Source of the DNA: Chrysomallon squamiferum
Taxonomy: Eukaryota > Mollusca > Gastropoda > Neomphalida > Peltospiridae
Reading direction: 5' to 3'
DNA length: 62,000 nt
NCBI GenBank assembly: GCA_012295275.1
Contig: CM022670.1
Coordinates: 22,481,755 to 22,543,754 of the forward strand
The notes beneath the pieces were generated by a model. The model saw only the letters and a program-made list of their open reading frames with translations, had not been told where the DNA came from and searched no databases. Below are positions 26,011-37,287 of this stretch, one piece after another; position 1 is the stretch's first letter, and every line of letters begins with the position of its first letter. The position numbers and the translations under genes were made by a program.

Positions 26011-26355
26011 TCACTTGAGAACCATTAATTTTGATTTTCTCCGAAGTTGTAAAACTGGTGTATATTTTAAATACGGACATCTTGAATTTACGGTTATATT
26101 AATTAATACATGCGAGTAAGTGCATCGCAGACAGAGCTTTTTAGAAATGTGTCGTAAAATTTCTGTGGTTTTGTGTGATGGAAAGTAACATTTTAGTATC
26201 TCCATAGCAAAAGCTGTGCCCAATTCCACATTATGATGAGGCCATTTCCCCTGAGCAGAAGCATCTGACTGCGTCAAAGTGAAGAAAACATTCAACTGAT
26301 ACAATCTGCCAAGCTGAACACAGCGAGGTGAAGTTCTCCAGATCCTTCCACAACA
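26011..26355 (-). other. 115-codon minus-strand open frame without a clear start
   Basis: Open from about 26355 down to a stop at 26011. It includes WRTSPRCVQLGRLYQ near the start and DASAQGKWPHHNVELGTAF further on. The N-terminal half reads more protein-like than the Lys/Leu-rich end. It may be an old transposon fragment or an exon. No acceptor of quality and no family recognised. Confidence 0.2.
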
Positions 26356-26408
26356 GTATTAACTGCTCAGAAGAAACAGTCGGTTTTCGACGTAGCTAGA
26401 CATCATCT

Positions 26409-26757
26409 CCAAAACAGAAGATTCTTCACAAAGCGTTATTTAAGTTATTTATCTTAAAGATTTATAGAATTTCTTTGTGATCAGATTATTAGATATTTTG
26501 AGAGCGTTTTTTTTTTATGTATCTCGTGGTGCATTTTGCGCATGCGGCTGTAATTAAAATTAAGCATAATTCAGAATCTTCACATCTTCTCCTGAATAGA
26601 AGATAGTCAACTGATCATTATGTAAGTTATTTATTTTTAAGATTTATAGATTTTTCTTTGTAACCAGATTATTAGATATTTTAAGTGCTTTTATTTATCT
26701 AACGGTGCGTTTTGCACAAAAGGCTATAAATAAAATTATGTATAATTCTGAATCCAT
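26409..26757. repeat. Diverged 183-bp tandem duplication
   Basis: Copy 1 (about 26409-26580) and copy 2 (about 26592-26757) share AGATTATTAGATATTTT (26483 and 26666, offset 183), AAGTTATTTATCTTAAAGAT-type sequence, the GGTGCATTTTGC/GGTGCGTTTTGC block and a common end resembling ATAATTCAGAATC. Divergence is perhaps 20%. Non-coding. Confidence 0.85.
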
Positions 26758-27029
26758 TGAAATCAATGTTTTATCTAAGCATTCACAAACAGATATAGAT
26801 CAACAGAATAAAAATAGTCTAAATGAGTTTGATTTTTTTTTAGTGACATACAGTGTTTTACATAGGCCAGCCATGTTATTAATATTAACACAAGTTTTTG
26901 TCCAAGGAGTGTGCAAATATTTCCTATTATCTTTTCTTCGTTAACTTTGTTTCCTTTTGTTTATTTTTTTAATCTAAATTAATTATCTCAAATTCCTTTT
27001 CAGCCTTCACCACTTCTTGTACATGCATT

Positions 27030-27158
27030 AACCTCTTGTCATCAAACACAATTTCCCTAGTGTCAACAAAAGTGTGTTGTGATAACCTCTTTTACTCATC
27101 AAACACAATTTCTCTAGTGTCTCTCTCAAAAAAGTCTCTCTTGCTCTCTAACAAAACC

Positions 27159-27165
<7 letters not shown>
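27030..27165. repeat. Two to three copies of a roughly 55-63 bp unit
   Basis: AACCTCTTGTCATCAAACAC and AACCTCTTTTACTCATCAAA both lead into ACAATTTCYCTAGTGTC. A degraded third copy merges into the CT array. Confidence 0.75.
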
Positions 27166-27235
<70 letters not shown>

Positions 27236-27236
27236 C
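27161..27236. repeat. (TC)n-(TG)n microsatellite
   Basis: (TC)n to 27218 then (TG)n to about 27234. Confidence 0.95.
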
Positions 27237-28019
27237 ACGCGTGTAAAACAAAATATTTACTGGACAACAAGCAAAAAAAAAAAAAAAAAAAAGAGTTAAA
27301 TTAAAACTCTGAAGCAGACGTCATTTATTGTTGAAATTCATATTCACATATGCATTCAAGTAGACATTGTTTCCAATTCGATGCAAAAATGACCATGACT
27401 TGAACTTCTCTTATTCTCACCCATTGCTTCCTGTTCACAACGGCGAACTAAGTCAGAGATTTATGAGTCGTCTTGGCCGGTGACGATTGATGGTGTCTTG
27501 GACGAATGGCTGCATTGCACACTAAATCACTTTAAGTACTTTGCTATTATGGACTTGACTATTCAGATTATGCTTCGTTCTCTTCCGGGAATTGATCAAA
27601 TCGATCGGTTACCAGTTTGTAATAGATCGCACTGACAATGAAGCAAATTCTGATTTTGGGAGTAGTTTGTTTATTCGTAAACTGAGACCAAGAAGTTTAG
27701 TATCACTTTATCAATATTGTAGTTATTTTAAAATAAGTTATTATTTGTTTGAATATGTCAGCAGAGTTTGTTGGGGTTTGTTTTTTTTTTTTTTTTTCAC
27801 ATTCACTCCTATAATTCATCTTTCTTGTCTTTTATTGTCACTAATTTTTAAGACAATTTTTCATTTTATAAATTACCTTTATCCGTGCTGATATCTTTTG
27901 AAATTAATATAGTATATTTTTTTCTATAATTTTCTGGGGGAGGTTTTGAATACGTATTTGTGTCCATCAGCATGTGGTATTTCAACTTTGACTTCTCTTC
28001 TTTGTTTTCTTTTTTCGTT

Positions 28020-28060
<41 letters not shown>

Positions 28061-28364
28061 CCAAGAGACTATCATTTTCAACCTTTGCCTGGGTGTATCA
28101 AATTGTAAATTTGCGATTATATGTTTTGGCTTGGTGCCCAGTTTCATACTTCTTTCATATTAGAGTAAAACGAGTTAACTCGGGGAAATGAACAGAATAA
28201 GATTTAACTACGTTGGTTAGCCTCACCGTTAATAACACGGACGAGTAGTCGTTAATTTTGGCAATACGTTGGCTCTAAAAACCTGCCCTGTGTCAGAAAG
28301 TGAACGTTCCCAGCTGACGAACTAATTACGTTATCCTGACCGCATCTAATATTCTGCGTATGAC
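27237..28364. other. Non-coding with long homopolymers
   Basis: Poly-A 27272-27292, poly-T 27780-27797 and a 39-nt poly-T at 28022-28060. Unique CpG-bearing DNA at 28200-28360. No gene called. Confidence 0.55.
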
Positions 28365-28565
28365 ATGTGTCCGACCATCATTATTGCCTGTACTGCCTTG
28401 TTTCTGTTCTTATCCTTGGCAGCATTCACTGTTGCAATATGTGTGTCTCTTCGACTACAGCTAAGAGATATTGGGTCAAAAGAGAGTGACTGTCAAAGAG
28501 CTGGACAAGAGAGGTGTGTTACTGATACCTCAAAACAAAGCCAGAGAGAGAGCGTCACGAATTAA
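28365..28565 (+). CDS. Small open frame with N-terminal hydrophobic segment
   Basis: ATG (G at -3) opens 66 codons. Residues about 4-29 are hydrophobic (PTIIIACTALFLFLSLAAF...), followed by a charged polar tail (LRDIGSKESDCQRAGQER). This is the layout of a signal-anchor or small single-pass membrane peptide. The region has higher GC than its neighbours. No homologue recognised and no splice or poly(A) evidence, so it may be spurious. Confidence 0.25.
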   Translation: MCPTIIIACTALFLFLSLAAFTVAICVSLRLQLRDIGSKESDCQRAGQERCVTDTSKQSQRESVTN

Positions 28566-30158
28566 TAGCAGCTGGACATTGTGTCTTCGTAGGAAATAGC
28601 TCCACGTCGTACAGATATTTAAAACGTTTGTCCAGTAATCTTCCAATTTCAGGTTAATAATGACTGTTTGAATTAATACAGAATTTCAATACAAGACCAT
28701 ATCCTCTTCTGTTTCCGTACTGACCGGTTCTTACTTTGTTTCATTCTTCTTTTTTCTTTTTCTTTCTTTCTTTCTTTCTTTCTTTTTTTTTTTTTTAAGT
28801 CGATGTCTGGATGTTACTAGACAAATTAAATAAAAGAGTGTTATGGAGTTTTTTTTTTTTTTACAAATGAACACAATAGTCATTTTAGATGAATATAACA
28901 TGGTTTAAATTCCTTTAATACATGTATTTTACTCTCACCTGTGATTGAAACAAAAACGTCTAAACAAATCTCTCTGCCTTACATATGTTAGACATTATCT
29001 TTCTCTACTGTGTTGTTTATAATTTTTTGGTATTGTTTTATTAACTTACTTGAAGGTTTTATTGCTACTGGTCCATCTAGAACAACAAACCTAAACTATT
29101 AAATTTTAAAATAAAGAAATATGGCAGTGTCATAATGGGGTCATGAAACATAATGCAAAGCTTACACACATTTATACAGACACTGTTAAGCGCTGAGTAT
29201 GCGATTATTTTCACTTCGACCATAATCCACCGTAAAGCGAATTAGACAGGTATGAAGGTGAATTTAATACGAATACTGGAATAGAATATATAATCTGTAT
29301 AAACTCTGCTAAGGTGTACTGGCTGGCGAATATCGAAGGTTATTTGATCAATAGAGACGTACTCAGACACCTGCACGCTGGTACACATAGGTGCATATAA
29401 AAGCATACAAAAGCAGTCACAAAGACGTATATTATAAACACATACAAAAATAATGAAGCACACACACACACACTGTTTCATCAACAATAGTAAATATTAC
29501 AATTAAATCATGAAAACTAAATTTTTGCTTAGTATGAAAACTGAAAGGGTACTGATATATGATGTTGTTAATGATTTTTAATAGGAATCTGGATTTGTAT
29601 TGTAGTATTTATTGTAATTCAGTCATTTGTAATTCAGACTGTGAACTGTTAGTTGGCACAGGTGTTACTTTATGCAGGAAGAAACGTTTTTCAGCCAGCT
29701 CATGACAATTTGCCAATGCTGAGTATCAGACAGGATTTAAAACGAGGAAACGTTGCAGTAAATAACATCGTATGGGGTATTATCATAATAAACATCTGTA
29801 GCGGAAGGTTGTGCCTGAATGCACGTATTAAAATTTCATCTTTGCTTAAACGGATATTAAGCATGTCTTAGACGGACAGACAGACGATGTCTAAACAGAC
29901 AGTATGATAGTTTACACAAGATGAATTAGAAAGGAAATAAATATAATTATAGTATCTCACCTCAAGGTATATATTTATCTTGTTTTGATTCTTCTTGTGT
30001 TACACTTTTATCTTGTGAGATAAATGTGAGATCACTGATTCAAAATGTTAATATCTGTTTTTCTTTTCTTCTTTGTTTTTCTTTTTTTGGTTATAATTTA
30101 TTTGAGAACCAAGTTTTTATTATTCAACAGACTGAATTATTTTTAGCATTTATCTTCT

Positions 30159-30159
<1 letters not shown>
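28566..30159. other. Non-coding
   Basis: (TTTC)n/poly-T 28756-28797, AT-rich unique DNA. A plus-strand open frame at 29653-29871 (…AQVLLYAGRNVFQPAHD…) has no start or splice support. No gene called. Confidence 0.5.
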
Positions 30160-30204
<45 letters not shown>

Positions 30205-30264
30205 TTCCTCTTCTTAACCCAACGTACACGTAATTTAGTCTTTACTGTCGACTCCATCTTGTTT

Positions 30265-30346
<82 letters not shown>
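30160..30346. repeat. Poly-T and (TC)n microsatellite
   Basis: Poly-T (one C interruption) 30160-30203; (TC)n 30271-30346, 76 bp. Confidence 0.95.
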
Positions 30347-30348
<2 letters not shown>

Positions 30349-31140
30349 AAACCAATAAGCATGCTTAAATGTATCTGTATGAATAAGTTTTGATAAAAGA
30401 TACATTTAACAATTCTTTCTCAGTTAATATCAGTTATGAACTGAAAGTTTCTGTGTTGTCAGAATAGGTTATTTTCCTATTTATACCGGATATTACTACA
30501 CTTATAAACGTAGGGATGGTTCTCAAACATCAAATGTATCAGCCTTATTGTTTGACATTAATATCTGACTGCGTAGTCTCAGCAACAATCTTTCCATTAT
30601 GGATCATTATCAAACTGACAACTGAGAATATTTGTAGCCCTTTTTAGAAAAAAGAAAGTGTTCGTAGCTTTACCTTTTTACCTTCGCCTTGTTATCAGTT
30701 ACAGTTTAAACTAATGTCTTGGGAAACACCACAAAAATGCAGGAATGTGAAAACCTTTAACAGATTCCTGGAAGAAGAAGAAGAAAAAAAAATGATGTAT
30801 ATAGGTGGTTAATAATAGAAGAGTAATTACCACTGTTTTGGCGTAATCGACCTCTTTTTTCGTTTGTTACGGGAAATTTTAAATTATTGTTGTTATTATT
30901 TATTTATTTATTTATTTTATTCTTCGAGCTGGGAAGTCTGGTCTTTGCTGACCTCTAATCTGAAAGAGGTAAAACATTTCACGATTTTAAGTGTTTCTCG
31001 GAAATGAGAAATGAAGCATTCCTGTCACTGCAAAAAAATCGCAGAATAAACAGAACTGGAAAGAGTTTGTCTGATGTAAATACACTCGGAATTAACTAGG
31101 TCAGGAGAACATCTGTACCTGTTAGATTCATACGTCTCAC
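30347..31140. other. Non-coding
   Basis: Unique AT-rich DNA with (GAA)n at about 30772-30784 and TTTA repeats at 30898-30920. Nothing gene-like. Confidence 0.55.
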
Positions 31141-31287
31141 CTGGCGGTGAAAATGTGAATGAGCTACTTGTCTTTGAATACACGATCGCAGATGCTGCCA
31201 CTCAGCTCTGTGCACGCGTTGCAGGCTATATCTGCGCATGTGCGGTAGGTTGGCACGCGACAGTCGTCCATATTGGTATTGACCCAT
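31141..31287 (-). CDS. Candidate first coding exon, Arg/His/Gln-rich, unidentified
   Basis: ATG at 31287 has G at -3 and G at +4. It opens 49 codons ending exactly in phase 0 at CGCCAG|GTGAGA, a strong donor; the frame then continues 14 codons into the intron before a stop. Starts MGQYQYGRLSRANLPHMRRY and ends VAHSHFHRQ. CpG-rich relative to flanks. The bases preceding the donor (CACATTTTCACCGCCAG) could instead be read as an acceptor. No family recognised. The minus-strand candidate terminal exon at 10320-10607 would be phase-compatible, but linkage is speculation. Confidence 0.4.
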
Positions 31288-32696
31288 GACGTAAAAGATT
31301 ATCAATGGAAAGCAGACAGGAGAGGAAATCGTTTGTTGCGTTGTAATGATAGGGGTGAAAATCGATATGTGTTTTCAGAGAAATAAAGCTGGTTAATTTG
31401 TGAGTGCTGGAGAACGACATTTTGTTTGACAGGTCACTTGACACGCTTACAGAAGATGTTAAATTGCGCAGTGGTCAACAACGGATAATTATGGCCTTTT
31501 TGCCAAGGGGGGAGAAAGTACGCAGATAGAAATACTAATGTGGCAGACTCTATTCATCATCTGAAGAAAACCTGTTTCGTTCTTCTTCTTTTTTTTCTTT
31601 TTTTTTTATTCTTCATTCATTAAGGCCAGTAATTATATTTATCTGCTCATTAGGCTGTATACAATCTGTATGTATGATCACTAATATTTGGAGATAAATA
31701 TAGAAATTAAATTTATATTTTAAGTCAGAGAGGAAATATTCTGGTACAGGGGAAAACCTCTGAAAGAGAAATTGACATAAAGTAAGACACAAAATAAATA
31801 TGTTATTACATTTAATCATACTTTGAGGAATTTCATTCTGAATAACTATCACAAAAAGGTCCGTTTGCTTGATCGATTTTTATTTGCGTCTTACTTTATG
31901 TTATTCGTAATTCGTCTTTATGAGTAAATTCTTGCGTTTGAAGAATTAACATTGATTTGTAAAAAACATAGACTTAGCTCGACTTTTTGTTTTTATCCTT
32001 TAAAGATAATATAAAAAAACATAATTTCATTAAGTTAACCTTAAAAAGATGGCATCATTGAAATTTGGGTCGCAGCATTTTTTCAGTTATTTATGAAAAG
32101 TATCTGTTTTGAATAAACAACTCTAATACTGAATTTTTTGTCAACAATTGTCTACAGTATTACTAGCTTAGAGAATAGATCATGTTTTGTGGATTACATA
32201 TCTCCCACTGACATCAGAACAATTATTAACGTGTGTGTTTCTGTAATGTTGAGCCACGCGCAAGTGAGATCAGAAACACATTACTGCTAACTTGGTGATG
32301 GAGTTGGGTAGTAAAAATTCAGACACTGGTTGTTACTGACTGTCTTTAGTACTTTCTACAATCACACTGGATAACAATGTATAATAATGAATATTTATGA
32401 AAGTCTATATGATTAAGAAAGTATTGCAGTTATATGTATGGAAACTGACATTAATACCCACAATAAGAAGAACACGAACAATAAGAAGAATTAAATAAAT
32501 AAATAAATAAATAAAAAGCAATAACCACTTCAACAATGACATAATAATAACAGTAGTAGTAGTAATAGTGGTAGTAGTTGTAATAGTAACAGTTGTATAG
32601 TAAATTCATTTTGAAATATTAAATAAGAAGCATTGTAATATCTTTGATATGAAAATGTGATCTGTGCAGACAATAAATAGCTAGACAGGAAAGGAA
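31288..32696. other. AT-rich non-coding
   Basis: Unique AT-rich DNA with (AAAT)n 32488-32516 and (GTA)n 32553-32580. No gene supported. Confidence 0.55.
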
Positions 32697-33310
32697 TTAA
32701 CAAAGAACAATAGACTTTGTGTCAGCTGTCTCCAAAATTTCACACCATCTGAAATCATACACTGGAGCAATTAGCGATTCTGTTCGAAAACGAAAACTCG
32801 GCTCTTCCCTTTTCTCATATTGACAGTGTTGCTTCTCTTTACTCGTTCCGATAAATCGATATCCCTTTAAATTCCCGCAATGCACGGCTGCAGAACGAGG
32901 CTGTAACGAAACTGACGTCTGCGAACGAGTTCTATCTCTCCTTAACAACAAACATCTTTGCCAGGAAGTGTACGTACGCGAAAATAGCCGTCTGCGTGTG
33001 TACGCTGTTCTATCCTGTCTGTGTGTTGTTTTCGTTGTTTCTTCGCCGAATACATCGACTTGGTGGAGTTGTTTCGGGTGTGCCGGAGATCAGCATGTTG
33101 TCATTTTCGTACGCGTGTGTCGTTCTAGTCTGACTGCGGTCTTTTCTTCTTCTTCTTCTTCTTCTTCAGTTTTTTTTTTTTTTTTTTTTTTTTTCTTCAT
33201 AAACAACAGTGATGTGGATACATTTCAAGACAAACTGCGATCAACATGTTTAAGATGCTTTTACCGTCCTAATCAGGAACGGCTATGAAAAATATGAACA
33301 CTCGTAAAAG
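32697..33310. promoter_or_regulatory. CpG-rich block: candidate promoter and first exon
   Basis: CpG is dense at about 32860-33130 (GTACGTACGCG, CCGTCTGCG, CTTCGCCG and others), well above the flanks. On the plus strand the block ends, after a (TTC)n/poly-T tract (33142-33194), in ATG AAA AAT ATG AAC ACT CGT AAA AG|GTGAGA (33288-33310 region), a good donor that could close a first exon. The minus strand has a 130-codon frame without any stop (32700-33089) but with no ATG and no acceptor. Promoter or first exon is the simplest reading; neither is proven. Confidence 0.3.
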
Positions 33311-33349
33311 GTGAGAAGGCTATTTTGTTTTACAGTGTTTCTATCAATA

Positions 33350-33357
33350 TGTTGTTG

Positions 33358-33399
<42 letters not shown>

Positions 33400-33400
33400 G
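33350..33400. repeat. (TTG)/(TTA)n microsatellite
   Basis: Short TTG then about 47 bp TTA/ATT. Confidence 0.93.
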
Positions 33401-33703
33401 TTCTCTTTTTTATTTTTATTTTTTTTCCTGAATAACAGTACTTACGTCTTCTCAAAGAGTAATAATTCAATGAAAAAGCAATATATTAACCTTCAGTTAT
33501 AAAAATATTATGTTTATTCGTTTAGTTTAAATAATTAATCATTTAAAAATAAAAATAAAAATGTAATAAATTACAACAGATGTATGCAGTGCTAATGTAA
33601 CTTCGTTTCATTTCCTATTTCTCCCCGATAATAAAATAAAATTAAAAAAAAAAGGTTATCTGTAATCGGACAAATACATTCCAATAATATCTATTGTGAT
33701 CAT

Positions 33704-33732
33704 TAATATTATTATTATTAATATTATTATTA

Positions 33733-33784
<52 letters not shown>
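33704..33784. repeat. (ATT)n microsatellite
   Basis: ATT triplets with AAT and ATC interruptions at the left end. Confidence 0.94.
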
Positions 33785-33785
<1 letters not shown>

Positions 33786-34160
33786 AAACTAACAGTGAAT
33801 AATACTACAGGCTATAGATTTTCGGATTATATTTTCTTAAGTTAATATTTGCATTTAATGTCACTGCGACCTCTTCTCGGGAATTCTTTTAAAATCTATT
33901 CTTAACCTTTGAGTTTAACCTCTAATCATTTCTTCAATATTCATTACATTATTGTACGTGTGTTTTTAATTCTATATTCACGCTTGCGTTCTGTTATTTC
34001 GTTCTTTCTTTCTTTCTTTTTGTTGTTTGTTATTTATTTGTTAAATCGAATGTTCTAATACATTTATTTTAATTCTTCGAAAAGAACTAAATATATTTAC
34101 TGCCAGTCATTTAATAGATGATATATATATATATATATAAAAAAAAAAAAAAACACCAGT

Positions 34161-34690
34161 CTCTCACGGACAAAACTACCACGTTACCTTGAATAATCGC
34201 AGATCTAGACCTAGCCAGACAAAATACATGAAAATCCCAAAGGACGCTGCCGGACTATTACAGGCTGCTTTCTTAAAACAATGTACTCGCGAAATCGAAT
34301 GCCGCGTATTGTGCATAATCTCGAGTTTTCTGAAGGAAAGAGAAAACGCTGCCTGATGAGAGAGAATTCTTTGTAAACAGTGGCAGTATGGTGATATTTC
34401 GTTAGCTCTCTGGAATGCAGAGAGTAAGAACGTATCTGTTAGGAGGTGTTGTTACACCGCGCGGAAAGTTACCCACGCACGATGTCTGTCCGGCCAAACG
34501 TTCCGTATCATCCGTTAATGTGATTGCCGTCTCGCAGAGATCGGACATCAGCTGGGCGGACGCATAATTATCCTAATGGCTTCGAAATTTATGCTATTAC
34601 CCCATAAAATGACTGTACGGAGGAGAGCGAGGACACTTGCTAGAAGTAATGCGGTGAAACTGAGAGTCTTAACTGTCATTATGATCGTAG
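34161..34690. promoter_or_regulatory. Candidate conserved non-coding element
   Basis: About 500 bp of unique, GC-richer DNA free of simple repeats. It includes ATTGTGCATAAT, a homeodomain-rich core at 34515-34610 (GTTAATGTGATTG, GCATAATTATCCTAATGG, TTATGCTATTACCC, CATAAAATG) and CpG-bearing stretches. All frames are stop-containing. The density of ATTA and CATAAA cores is typical of developmental enhancers; conservation is not tested. Confidence 0.35.
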
Positions 34691-34929
34691 CCTAAGGATA
34701 TCGTGCCAAATCATTTATAAAATGTAAAATATATAAATTGTTAGAAAAAAAAAATTAAATAGTTTTTTGTAGTATCGTTTCTGAAATAAAATAATAATAT
34801 TATTATTGTTTGATAAATCTAAAAAAAACTCAGACCAAAATAAATATATCTGAACAGAAGAGATAATTTAAAAAGTCGTCAGTGATATCTTAAGATGATA
34901 GTCATGTGTATTCTCTCTGTCCGTTTCAG

Positions 34930-35141
34930 TATATTTTTCTTCCATGGGTTTACTTATTAATTGTAGATGCATTGATTTTTTTCTACGGTTGCTTCGTAAT
35001 ACCCTTTCGACTCGCTGATAAAAATTATGTTTTGCACATAGATAAATGTCGAAAAGATAACAGTGGGTTTATGTGGGGTTTTTTTTCTGGCTTTATACTA
35101 TGCAGTAATGATTATCCGAGTTATCCGGCTTACAAGAGGAT
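34930..35141 (+). CDS. Candidate internal coding exon (70 codons), membrane-protein-like
   Basis: A textbook acceptor (TTCTCTCTGTCCGTTTCAG) and donor (AGGAT|GTAAGT) bracket 212 nt open only in phase 0; the other two frames have stops. The translation starts YIFLPWVYLLIVDALIFFYG (hydrophobic, possible membrane span, residues 1-26), continues with a charged stretch (FRLADKNYVLHIDKCRK), a second short hydrophobic segment (FMWGFFSGFILC) and NDYPSYPAYKR. Exit phase 2 fits the entry of the next candidate (36510). AT-rich DNA readily encodes hydrophobic peptides, so caution applies. No homologue recognised. Confidence 0.4.
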
Positions 35142-35220
35142 GTAAGTCCCCAGCGCGAGTCACTGAGGTCAGATATAAGCTCATTTCTTTCTGACAGTAG
35201 TCAACCAGAGCAAACAAAAC

Positions 35221-35395
35221 CATTAACAATTTTTAATCCCTTCAAAAGTGTTAGTTTACTAATTAACATCTTTAAGTATTATATTAACTGTTCAACCTCT
35301 TCAAAGTGTTATACCTACAATTTAACCTGACTAAATGTTATGTTTACAGTTTAAAAGTATAATGCATATAAAAACCTCTTGTAAAAAAGTAGCAA
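35221..35395. repeat. Degenerate tandem repeat, unit about 30 bp
   Basis: Five to six diverged copies around a core like TTTAACCTCTTCAAAGTGTTAT (seen as ATCCCTTCAAAAGTGTTAG, CAACCTCTTCAAAGTGTTAT, TAACCTGACTAAATGTTATG, TTTAAAAGTATAATG). Confidence 0.5.
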
Positions 35396-35559
35396 GTTAT
35401 TCTTCAAATACAGTTTCGCCGAGACTGTACCTGTGCTAGAACGGAGAGTGTTTGCCCGTTAATAGAAGCATTTCTTTGTATACATTTATCAGTGCTTAAT
35501 GCCGTTTGGTGAAACTGAGATGTTAATACGACGATAATACGACCCTATCGATTATGTCG

Positions 35560-36020
35560 AAGCAAACGTCTGCGTTGGAGTTTATTCAATGTCAACTTCA
35601 CTGAATGGTTGCTACGTCGTCAGCTGAATACTTGGACGAACAGACAGCGTCAGTCGGCCACTCCTGATGTGGACAAATGCATTAATTTTATCTGATGAGA
35701 GAGCTCGGCTGAACTAATTGACCCCAAGAGTACAGCGGGTTTCCTAGTCGCCCGTGTGATTAGACAGATGTCTTTCTTAGCTGGTTTCTTTCAAATTACT
35801 TCCCAACCAGTCACCAACATATCATTAGCATTTCTTTCTGATTATGCGAATTGTTTGTCATTTTCAAACTGTTCACGTGAATATCCTCACAAAAGTTAAG
35901 TTTTGTAAAGGTAATTAAAAGCTATTTTGGTCGCGGAGACTGTCAAATTATTTCGTCTCATTAAGTTACCCCGTCTCTTCAGCTGTCATGATATATGGAT
36001 GCAGCTTAATTACTCCTTAA
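35560..36020. promoter_or_regulatory. Candidate conserved non-coding element, homeodomain/POU-rich
   Basis: Simple-repeat-free unique block with AAATGCATTAATTTTATC, GAACTAATTGACCCC, GTGATTAGACAG, GGTAATTAAAAGC and CTTAATTACTCCTTAATTA. Stops in all frames. Enhancer function is inferred from motif density only. Confidence 0.33.
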
Positions 36021-36509
36021 TTAAAAAAAACCCTGTTTGTTACGCGATTATTATTTAAAACAATAGACCTGTATAATAATAATAATAATAATAATATAAA
36101 TACGGAAATAAACAAGTTAAGAGAAAACCTTCAGCCATATAATAATTGACTAAAAAAAAAGAAAGAAGAAAAGATGATGATAATGATGATGAAGATAATA
36201 AATGTTAGGGTAACAGCCACTTTTAAACGTAGATTTTCTTTTGGCATATTTCAATAAAACAGTAATAAGTGATAATACAATACATCTTAACCGGCGATCC
36301 ATTTTCCTTTTTCGTAATCCTTTTGTTTGTTGTTTTGGTGGATTTGGGCTTTGTAGTGTCACCATTATTATTATTATTTTCTTGTTGCTTTTTTTTTTGT
36401 TTGTATTTTGTGTGGTTGTTTTTTTCTAAGTAACCCAAGTATGCGCTGCACTGCACTATTAATATGTTCTTCCACTGATGTTCATACTTACTGTTGTATA
36501 CATTGTTAG

Positions 36510-36629
36510 AGTGTCGTTCGGGAGCAAGGGGTCGATGGTCGAGACTTGGATTATCGACGACTTCCCTGACGTGACACCATCATCAGAGACGCATCTTATC
36601 GACACTCTGAAAGACGCCAAAACGACACG
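36510..36629 (+). CDS. Candidate internal coding exon (40 codons), unidentified
   Basis: Acceptor ...GTATACATTGTTAG, donor ACACG|GTGAAT; 120 nt, entering and leaving in phase 2. The only open frame reads VSFGSKGSMVETWIIDDFPD then VTPSSETHLIDTLKDAKTTR. The mixed acidic/polar composition, high GC and CpG (CGTTCGGG, GTCGATGGTCGAG, CGACGAC) stand out sharply from the AT-rich flanks. This is the most coding-like of the unidentified segments. Joins in phase to 34930-35141. No family recognised. Confidence 0.45.
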
Positions 36630-36759
36630 GTGAATACTTTTTTTTTTCTAATATTTAGATAGTCTTGCAATAAATATTTTCTTAAAATTACTTTATTCAC
36701 CGTATCATTTATTGTACATAGGTATTCTTCATATATGTTCTGTATAAGTATTACAGGCT

Positions 36760-36791
<32 letters not shown>

Positions 36792-37255
36792 GGCTTTTGA
36801 ATTTCGTTGCTTTCGTCTTTTTTTTTATATGTACGTCTGTGTGTATATGTGTACGTTTTGCTATCAAAGACAAATTTTCTTATTTTCCGAATGTGTGAGT
36901 GTGTCTTTGTATATGTATGTGCGTGTGAGTCTGTATTATTATGTGTAAGTACTTAGAACTGACATGATTATTTACACTAAAAATAACACGACTAACGAAC
37001 ATGTTTCTTCGAATATGTCTGAAAACTGCAGTAGCTGTTCTGTCGAGGTCACATGTAAAGGATTGTTGGAACATTCATTCAGTGATATCTTTGCCACTTC
37101 GTATGTTATCTGAGTATTGTGAGGTGTTTACTGATACATATATTATGATCCTAGCAGACTGAAGTAAAATCTGCATATACGAAAGATAATACTGATTATT
37201 TAGTGGATAATTTTATTCCGATTACTGTTAAATTGATTTAGGACTACTTCGTAGA

Positions 37256-37287
<32 letters not shown>

